19,230 nt of DNA, taken from contig JBDRDH010000184.1 in assembly GCA_043820985.1 (NCBI GenBank), positions 1-19,230 on the forward strand, given 5' to 3'. Source of the DNA: JAAYXS01 sp043820985 (lineage in GTDB: Bacteria; Planctomycetota; Phycisphaerae; UBA1845; Fen-1342). How positions within the stretch are numbered: position 1 is the first letter of the stretch; each line of letters opens with the position of its first letter. Of this stretch, positions 14,851 through 19,230 are shown one piece after another. Below the pieces are notes generated by a model. It saw only the letters and a program-made list of their open reading frames with translations, ran no database searches and had not been told where the DNA came from. Both the position numbers and the translations under genes were made by a program.

Positions 14851-15028
14851 GGCCCAACCGAGCAGACTGGCAAGACGACGCTCGTCCGAGCCGTTTTTCC
14901 CCAGCAGCGCTCTGTCTCACTGGAAGACCCCGAGGCCGGGTGTACGCGACAGAGGATCCCCCCGGGTGCCTGGATCAGTTTCGGGGCCGGGTAATACTGG
15001 ACGAGGCCCAGCGGATGCCCGACCTTTC
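14851..15028 (+). pseudogene. Remnant of an AAA_14 (DUF4143-type) ATPase, frameshifted and truncated
   Basis: Two adjoining plus-strand frames together give the nucleotide-binding core of AAA_14 ATPases. The first (14851 to about 14938) reads EQTGKTTLVRAVFP then SVSLEDPEA, the Walker A segment and the strand after it. The second (from 14940) reads VYATEDPPGCLDQF then VILDEAQRMPDL, the Walker B region. Homologues read SLEDP...xYATEDPRGFL without a break, so one base has probably been lost near 14937; GPTEQTGKT also has one residue more than a normal G-x4-GKT loop. There is no start codon or N terminus, and similarity ends abruptly after about 15028, so only about 60 of the usual 380-450 residues remain. 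The opposite strand is read as the end of the HTH regulator gene. Confidence 0.8.
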
Positions 15029-15588
15029 CGGAGTGGAACGAGTGCGATCGTCAACGACTGCACCGGGTCGCGCAGCCGAGCCTGGTGGCGCTCAAACAGG
15101 TCGTCAATCTGGCGCAACAGGTCGTTCAGGCGGCGCAGCCCCGCGCGGTCCAGTGCCGCTACAAGTCGGCGGACGGACAGGGTGCCGGGCGGGCACACGG
15201 CCAGGTCGCCGGCCGCGCGCAGGGCCGCGCGATAGTCGCGGGCGGTGGCCCGCAGCAATGTCTCGCAGGTCTTGGCCACCGCGTCCAGGTAGCGTCGTGA
15301 ACGCTGCGTTCGGTCGAGCGTCAATCGTGGAGCCGCCAGGGCGTACACCGCTTCGTGGCGGCGCTTGTGTTTCCGTTTTGAATGCAGGACAACCAGGCCG
15401 TGCCTTTGCAGCGCGCGGATGTGGTAGTAGAGTGACTCGGGGCGGAGTCCGAGCGCATCCGACAATTCGCGGACCGCACTGGCGCCGTAACTGGCGAGGG
15501 CGTCCACGATTCCGGCCCGCACGGGCGAGGCCAGCGCGGCCACCTGGGCGGGCCGTCGCAGTACCAGGATCTTGCTGGATTTGGCCAT
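14917..15588 (-). CDS. ArsR-like winged-helix transcriptional regulator with an acquired C-terminal tail
   Basis: A 223-residue DNA-binding protein. Residues about 15-80 form an ArsR-type winged helix (LASPVRAGIVDALASYG, then SAVRELSDALGLRPESLYYH and a basic wing KRKHKRRHEAVYAL). Residues 90-180 are helical (IDDLFERHQARL) and probably mediate dimerisation or sensing; no metal-binding cysteine pair is obvious. From about residue 187 the sequence becomes Pro/Gly/Arg-rich and is the antisense reading of the AAA_14 remnant, so the original stop was probably lost. ATG 15588 is chosen because it begins the conserved part; no good ribosome binding site precedes it or the TTG at 15606. It is divergent from the TPR/protease gene, with an operator-like dyad between them, suggesting that it controls itself, that gene, or both. 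Confidence 0.8.
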   Translation of the reverse strand: MAKSSKILVLRRPAQVAALASPVRAGIVDALASYGASAVRELSDALGLRPESLYYHIRALQRHGLVVLHSKRKHKRRHEAVYALAAPRLTLDRTQRSRRYLDAVAKTCETLLRATARDYRAALRAAGDLAVCPPGTLSVRRLVAALDRAGLRRLNDLLRQIDDLFERHQARLRDPVQSLTIALVPLRKGRASAGPRPVLPGPETDPGTRGDPLSRTPGLGVFQ

Positions 15589-15609
15589 GGATAAAGCGTG
15601 AACCAATTG

Positions 15610-15633
15610 TTAAAATAAATCAAGATATTTTAA
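15610..15633. promoter_or_regulatory. A/T-rich perfect dyad, probable operator of the ArsR-like regulator
   Basis: TTAAAATA (15610-15617) and TATTTTAA (15626-15633) are a perfect 8-base inverted repeat with an 8-base spacer, standing out in GC-rich surroundings. It begins 21 bases upstream of the regulator's ATG and 150 bases before the divergent protease gene. Size and position suit a dimeric winged-helix repressor; binding is inferred. Confidence 0.6.
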
Positions 15634-15739
15634 TAATAACCGTCGAGTTTTTGAAGCACCCGGCAGCGCGCGCTCGTCCTGTATGGATGTCGGCGGACAC
15701 ACGTCATGTGCCGCCCGAGGGTGTGAGTGTCGGGTAGCG

Positions 15740-15759
15740 GCGCGGCGGCAGCGCCGCGC
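15740..15759 (+). other. GC-rich hairpin in the leader of the protease gene
   Basis: GCGCGGCG (15740-15747) and CGCCGCGC (15752-15759) form a perfect 8-base stem around GCAG, 11 bases before the ribosome binding site. No T-run follows, so termination is unlikely; an effect on mRNA stability or translation is possible. Confidence 0.5.
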
Positions 15760-15770
15760 GCTTCGACAGA

Positions 15771-15777
15771 GGAGGAG
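15771..15777 (+). promoter_or_regulatory. Strong ribosome binding site supporting a GTG start
   Basis: GGAGGAG lies six bases before the GTG at 15784 and fifteen before the next ATG (15793), so GTG is the start. Confidence 0.75.
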
Positions 15778-15783
15778 TATATC

Positions 15784-17076
15784 GTGTCGCATATGGGTAC
15801 TGGAAGGCAACTGGGCGTGATCGTGGCCGCCCTGCTCGCCGCGCTGGTCGCACCGATCGGTGCGGCGGCGGATCTGATCAGTCAAGCCGATGACCTGTTT
15901 CGCACCGGCGAGTTCGCCAAGGCCGAGCAGGTCTACACAAAGGCGCTGGCCGCGGACGCCGAGAACTATGCGGCTATTCTGCGTCTTGGCGAGATCGCCC
16001 TGCTGGGGAATCGCTTCGCCGAGGCCGAGCGACATCTTCAAAAGGCCATGGAGCTGCGCCCAGACGACAAGAAGCCCAAGTCCCTGCTCGCGGAGGTCTA
16101 CTATCGTCAGGACCGCTTCGAGCAGGCCGCCGTACTGAGGCGTGAGGCCGGACCCGAGGCGGTAGCTGACAAGCTAGCCGGCTTCAAGGGGCTGGTGCCG
16201 AATCAGTTGCTCGGTGACGCCGACGAGACGCGCATCGACTTCGTTCAGACCGATCCGCTCCCGGTGATCAAGGTACGGATCAACGGCGGCCAGGAGGTTC
16301 ACCTCCTGATCGACACCGGGGCGGCGGAGCTCTACCTGGATCCGGAGTTCGCCGAGAGCGTCGGCGCCGTCCTCTCCGGCTCTACCACCGGCGTGTATGC
16401 CGGCGGCAAGAAAGCGGCCACCGGTCAGGGGCGGGTCGGGTCTCTCCAGCTTGGCGATTTCGAGTTGCGCAACGTCCCGGTGCTGCTGCTGCCCACCCGC
16501 CGCATGCCGTTTGGGCCGCCGGGCGCTCAGATTGAGGGCGTGCTCGGAACCGCCGTGCTATACCACTTCTTCTCTACGCTGGACTATCCACACGGACAGC
16601 TTGTGCTGCGGCGTAAGACGGACAAGGCCCGGACCGAGCTGGATCAGCTCGCCAAGTCACCCGGCACGCACGTCATTCCGTTCTGGATGGCGGGGAGTCA
16701 CTTCATGGTGGCCTGGGGGCGGGTCAATGATGCCGAGCCGTGTTTGCTGTTCGCCGACACTGGCTTGGCCGGCGGCGGCCTCACATGTTATGAGTCCACG
16801 ATCAAGGCCGCCGGGATCGACTTGACCGATATGCCGTCGCGGGAGGGGATCGGCGCGGGTGGTCCGGTGAAGGTCACGCCCTTCACGGTCGAGCGGCTAT
16901 CGCTGGGTGATGCGGTCCAGACGAATATCCAGGCCTTCGCGGGCGGGATGCCACCTGAGGCGGAGTATCGCCACGGTTTCCGCATCGGCGGAATCATATC
17001 GCACGGGTTCTTCCGGCCGTATGCGTTGACGTTCGACTTCGAGAAGATGCGTTTTCTGCTCAGTCCGGGCGACTGA
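15784..17076 (+). CDS. Exported TPR protein with two-lobed retropepsin-like aspartyl protease
   Basis: A 430-residue protein. A signal peptide or N-terminal anchor spans about residues 7-28 (LGVIVAALLAALVAPIGAAA). Two to three TPR-like helical pairs follow (31-125; AEQVYTKALAADAENYAAIL and AERHLQKAMELRPDD). The protease part has a first lobe with LLIDTGA (Asp177) and a second with LFADTGLAG (Asp325), giving two DTG motifs in one chain, as in a pepsin-like pseudo-dimer assembled from two retropepsin-like halves; each half also has a hydrophobic-hydrophobic-glycine element (GVLGTAVL 252-259; GGIISHGFF 402-410). It probably cleaves proteins or peptides in the periplasm; the substrate is unknown. 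It has its own leader hairpin and a strong ribosome binding site, and is divergent from an ArsR-like regulator that may control it. Confidence 0.88.
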   Translation: MSHMGTGRQLGVIVAALLAALVAPIGAAADLISQADDLFRTGEFAKAEQVYTKALAADAENYAAILRLGEIALLGNRFAEAERHLQKAMELRPDDKKPKSLLAEVYYRQDRFEQAAVLRREAGPEAVADKLAGFKGLVPNQLLGDADETRIDFVQTDPLPVIKVRINGGQEVHLLIDTGAAELYLDPEFAESVGAVLSGSTTGVYAGGKKAATGQGRVGSLQLGDFELRNVPVLLLPTRRMPFGPPGAQIEGVLGTAVLYHFFSTLDYPHGQLVLRRKTDKARTELDQLAKSPGTHVIPFWMAGSHFMVAWGRVNDAEPCLLFADTGLAGGGLTCYESTIKAAGIDLTDMPSREGIGAGGPVKVTPFTVERLSLGDAVQTNIQAFAGGMPPEAEYRHGFRIGGIISHGFFRPYALTFDFEKMRFLLSPGD

Positions 17077-17172
17077 GCGGACGATGTTGGTGGCGATGAC
17101 AATCAGGCTTTCGAGCGACATAACGTCATAGACGCGTTCCGCTGATTGGCGAGGGCATGTTAACATTGTGGC

Positions 17173-17427
17173 ATGGCGACACGGATCCCGGATACCGCTG
17201 TTTGTCTGGGCTGCGGTTACCTGCTGCGGGGACTGCCGGAGACGATCTGTCCGGAGTGCGGGCGGACGTTCAATCCTGCCGATTCTCGCACGTACGCGAT
17301 CAAACAACCACGAGTGAGGCGGAGATGGAGGCTGATACTGGCACCCACGCCTCTCGGCATGGTGTTGTACATCCTGGTCCCGCTATTTATCGGCGTCATC
17401 GTAATGCTCGTGCTGCGTCGTTGCTGA
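17173..17427 (+). CDS. Small zinc-ribbon membrane protein (planctomycete type)
   Basis: An 84-residue protein with an N-terminal zinc ribbon (C11-LG-C14-GYLLRGL, then C26-PE-C29-GRTFNPAD) and one membrane helix near residues 62-82. Proteins of this form are abundant in Planctomycetota; their function is not established. The ATG at 17173 has no good ribosome binding site, but the ribbon begins right after it; a 10-base palindrome ATGTTAACAT (17157-17166) sits just upstream. Its 3' end overlaps the convergent zinc-ribbon gene by 45 bases. Confidence 0.78.
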   Translation: MATRIPDTAVCLGCGYLLRGLPETICPECGRTFNPADSRTYAIKQPRVRRRWRLILAPTPLGMVLYILVPLFIGVIVMLVLRRC

Positions 17428-17688
17428 TGACCCGCACAGAATATGTGTCGGCTCGCCACATTCCGGGCACCGCCCGCTGACGTTGCCGGTGAGGTCGTAG
17501 CCGCACTTCTGACATTGGCCAGGTACATACCGTTTCTTCCGCCGTAGGAACAAGTAGGCAGTCCAAATGCTTGACGCGAGCAGCAGCGGTATCATGTGAC
17601 ACGGCGGCAGGTCCGCTTCTTTCGGAAGAATCTGGATCCACGTCCATGCGTAGATGCCCGCGGTTAGCAGTAACGCGAACCACTTCAT
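17383..17688 (-). CDS. Small membrane protein with C-terminal zinc ribbon (planctomycete type)
   Basis: A 101-residue protein with two probable membrane helices (3-20 and 31-48), then a zinc ribbon C59-QK-C62-GYDLTGNVSGR-C74-PE-C77, the classical CGYDLTGN...CPECG signature of Planctomycetota, and a His/Asp-rich tail. Function unknown. It resembles the convergent zinc-ribbon protein but has the domain order reversed (membrane part first). ATG 17688 is chosen with a GGTGA-like site; a TTG at 17706 is an alternative. The stretch 17689-17864 upstream holds no gene I can support. Confidence 0.78.
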   Translation of the reverse strand: MKWFALLLTAGIYAWTWIQILPKEADLPPCHMIPLLLASSIWTAYLFLRRKKRYVPGQCQKCGYDLTGNVSGRCPECGEPTHILCGSSATTQHEHYDDADK

Positions 17689-17864
17689 GCCTTCACCAAT
17701 ACCCAATGTCCCATCTGCTCACCCACTTCACTACTTGCTAGGCATGCTATCGCCGAGCCATGCCCGCATTCTACGCGACGGAACGTCTGCTGCCATAAAG
17801 GGGAAGCCGAACGAAGATGGCAGGGGCAGGCGTGAACCGACGTGTTAGTGGTAGCCGATCGCGT

Positions 17865-18533
17865 TCAGGTCCCCAGCGACAGCACGACCAGCATTGGCCA
17901 GTTGATGTATTTCTCGGCCCGTGGATAGCGGGCGGCGAAAGCGGCGTCAGGTGCAAACTCGCCCATATCCGTTAGCTTGAAACCAGCGCGTACGGCGGCC
18001 ATGACGAACGCACTCAGGGAATGCGCGATGCTGCCCGGTTGCACCACTTCTCCCGTGGCCGGGTCCGTGAACCGTGCTTGTGAGCCGCGTAGAAACATCG
18101 CCGGGTGCATGGCTGAGACGATGGCCCGTCCGTTGGGCTTGAGGACGCGGCGAGCCTCGCGAAAGAACGCTTTGAGATCGCGTAGATGTTCGAGCACCAA
18201 GCCACTCACCACCAGATCGAACTCGGCGCCGAACGGTAACGGATCTTGCAGGTCGTAAACCATGAAGCGAATCCGATCCGCCCCGGGCTTGCGGCGGGCC
18301 TCGTCCAGCATGCCTTCGGAAAAGTCGACAGCCGTCACCTGCGCCCCGGCGGCCGCCATCCAGAGCGTATGCCGACCGGTTCCACAGCCCAGATCGAGAA
18401 CGGCCAGTCCCGCGACGCATCCGGCGGCGTCACGTACCGCCGGCTCCTCCAACGCCGGCAGCGGATTGGCGTCATGGTCGTACACCTCGGCCCACCGGTC
18501 GTACCTGTCACGAACTGTCTCGGGGTTCAGCAT
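17865..18533 (-). CDS. Class I SAM-dependent methyltransferase
   Basis: A 222-residue Rossmann-fold methyltransferase. Motif I is VLDLGCGTG (45-53), the ribose-binding acidic residue is D70 in VTAVDFSEGMLDEAR, and LVVSGLVLEHLRDLKAFF carries the post-II/IV region. The N-terminal YDRWAEVYD is typical of small-molecule (UbiE/BioC-like) methyltransferases. The substrate cannot be deduced. ATG 18533 has GGAG ten bases before it; the GTG at 18566 would overlap the upstream gene and is not favoured. It lies 29 bases downstream of the four-helix-bundle gene on the same strand and may be co-transcribed with it. Confidence 0.9.
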   Translation of the reverse strand: MLNPETVRDRYDRWAEVYDHDANPLPALEEPAVRDAAGCVAGLAVLDLGCGTGRHTLWMAAAGAQVTAVDFSEGMLDEARRKPGADRIRFMVYDLQDPLPFGAEFDLVVSGLVLEHLRDLKAFFREARRVLKPNGRAIVSAMHPAMFLRGSQARFTDPATGEVVQPGSIAHSLSAFVMAAVRAGFKLTDMGEFAPDAAFAARYPRAEKYINWPMLVVLSLGT

Positions 18534-18562
18534 TGGGTGGTTGCTCCATTTCGCATTCTGTC

Positions 18563-18925
18563 TCACTTCGTACGCTTCTCAAGCCCGGCAATCAAGCCAC
18601 GGATCATCTTTGCGATAACCTCAAGTTCTCCTCGCAAAGTAGCCTGTTCGGCCTCGCGGAGCAGACCACGGCGTCTGGTCAACTCCAGCAACGGCACGCA
18701 TTCCTGTGTCGAGCCACGCGCAATCGCGAAGAAGTTCCTACGATCGGCCTTTGTGAATCGTCCGTTTCCCTCGGCCAAGTTGGTGGCGATCGAGAGCGCA
18801 GCCCGATTCAACTGATCGACCAGGTACGCATACCCCCGTGGGAACTGCTCGGTGAGGGCGGAAGCATGATCGGCAAAGTCCACGGCCTTCTGGTAGACCT
18901 CAAGCTTCTCGAACATGAACGCCAT
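18563..18925 (-). CDS. Four-helix-bundle protein of the 23S rRNA intervening-sequence (IVS) family
   Basis: A 120-residue protein with the family pattern FEKLEVYQKAVDFADH, then LVDQLNRAALSIATNLAEGNGR and DRRNFFAIARGSTQECVPLLE. Members form pentameric four-helix bundles; they were first found inside 23S rRNA intervening sequences but also occur alone in many genomes, and related bundles serve as accessory proteins in diversity-generating retroelements. No rRNA or reverse transcriptase is visible here. ATG 18925 is preferred because the conserved part begins there; ATG 18916 is also possible. A 26-base imperfect inverted repeat occupies its upstream region. Confidence 0.9.
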   Translation of the reverse strand: MAFMFEKLEVYQKAVDFADHASALTEQFPRGYAYLVDQLNRAALSIATNLAEGNGRFTKADRRNFFAIARGSTQECVPLLELTRRRGLLREAEQATLRGELEVIAKMIRGLIAGLEKRTK

Positions 18926-18941
18926 TCGCAAACCCCAGTCC

Positions 18942-19056
18942 GAGCAGGAGATCAGTTGAACAGGTGACCGCCGGCGAGTTTCATGGGCGAACGCACACGG
19001 CGCAGGCACCCGGATCGCGCACTCTCTTGTTCACCTGCTCCACTGCTCGCCTGCTC
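18942..19056. repeat. Imperfect 26-base inverted repeat upstream of the IVS-family gene
   Basis: The plus strand at 18942-18967 (GAGCAGGAGATCAGTTGAAC, ending AGGTGA) and the minus strand at 19056-19031 (GAGCAGGCGAGCAGTGGAGC, ending AGGTGA) agree at 22 of 26 positions; the copies face each other across 63 bases. The copies are themselves built from a short GAGCAG/GAACAGG-type unit. It may be a dispersed repeat or a folded leader of the IVS-family gene. Confidence 0.6.
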
Positions 19057-19057
19057 T

Positions 19058-19092
19058 ATTGAAAAAGGCCGACACCGGTCGACCTTTTCAAT
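19058..19092 (-). terminator. Long stem-loop with flanking A and T tracts, probable intrinsic terminator
   Basis: The arms 19058-19073 and 19078-19092 pair around ACCG with one bulged A and one mismatch. The GC core (GGCCGAC/GTCGACC) is flanked by A5 on the left and T4 on the right, so transcripts of either strand would end in a U-run, U5 on the minus strand. Most likely it ends a minus-strand gene entering from the right edge, 95 bases past that gene's possible stop. Confidence 0.6.
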
Positions 19093-19186
19093 CGAAGCAA
19101 CTGGACACGGTTAGAACTTTTTGCGGCGGGGGCATCCGGCCTCCCACAGCGAGTCGCCGAAGCGTTACTGGCGGCATGACAAGAGT

Positions 19187-19230
19187 TTAGCAGACGTCTT
19201 GGATGTCTTCCCAGGCGCCCGCGAAGCTGA
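19187..19230 (-). CDS. Possible C-terminal tail of a small gene, antitoxin-like (continues beyond window)
   Basis: The minus strand entering the window reads SFAGAWEDIQDVC and then TAA at 19189-19187. An FAGAW(K/E)D ending is common at the C terminus of AbrB/VapB-type antitoxins, and a terminator-like hairpin follows. Only 13 residues are visible, so this is a suggestion. Confidence 0.25.
   Translation of the reverse strand, partial: SFAGAWEDIQDVC

Noticed and set aside
14940..15737. Long plus-strand frame continuing from the ATPase remnant for 265 codons
   Set aside because: Only its first ~30 codons match AAA_14; the rest is antisense to the winged-helix gene and has Arg/Gly/Pro-rich shadow composition.
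18563..19230. 23S rRNA fragment around the IVS-family gene, or a diversity-generating retroelement
   Set aside because: No conserved rRNA helices, reverse transcriptase or template/variable repeat pair could be seen; the gene appears to stand alone.

Overview
The window reads as chromosomal DNA of a GC-rich planctomycete, probably Phycisphaerae-like. This rests on family hallmarks, not on a search: two short membrane proteins carry the C-x2-CGY...CPECG zinc ribbon typical of Planctomycetota, a secreted protein combines an STN-like core with a TTAPATSQP-type linker, and the other families present (M42 peptidase, TPR plus aspartyl protease, HBM/CZB chemoreceptor, four-helix-bundle IVS protein) fit that phylum. 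No rRNA, tRNA, CRISPR array or insertion sequence was recognised.

Layout. 1-794 (+) is the 3' end of a gamma-glutamyltransferase gene. 809-4173 (all -) is an accessory block: an XRE regulator with an ImmA/IrrE peptidase behind an autoregulation-type promoter/operator, an A/T-richer gene-free stretch, then a translationally coupled pair of a metallo-beta-lactamase-fold hydrolase and a patatin-like phospholipase. 4405-5214 (-) is an exported STN-like planctomycete protein, divergent from an M42 aminopeptidase (5417-6532, +).

6730-12096 (+) is the most interesting region. Four closely packed genes encode a LysM/carboxypeptidase-regulatory-like protein, a 699-residue polymorphic-toxin-like protein with a hydrophobic pre-toxin segment and an unassigned C-terminal domain, a 323-residue protein resembling CyaA/edema-factor-type cyclase domains but lacking the metal-binding Asp and His, and a 276-residue Cys/His-cluster protein. 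I read it as an effector-delivery/immunity cassette; the roles are inferred.

12152-14464 (-) is a chemoreceptor whose predicted periplasmic part holds a complete zinc-binding CZB module between two HBM-like helical segments. 14851-15028 (+) is a frameshifted, truncated remnant of an AAA_14 (DUF4143) ATPase; the ArsR-like regulator gene (14917-15588, -) runs antisense through it and has acquired a tail. That regulator is divergent from a TPR/two-lobed aspartyl protease (15784-17076, +), with a perfect A/T-rich dyad between them. The right end holds two overlapping convergent zinc-ribbon proteins, a SAM methyltransferase, a four-helix-bundle (IVS) protein preceded by an imperfect inverted repeat, a bidirectional-looking terminator and the possible tail of an antitoxin gene entering from the right edge.
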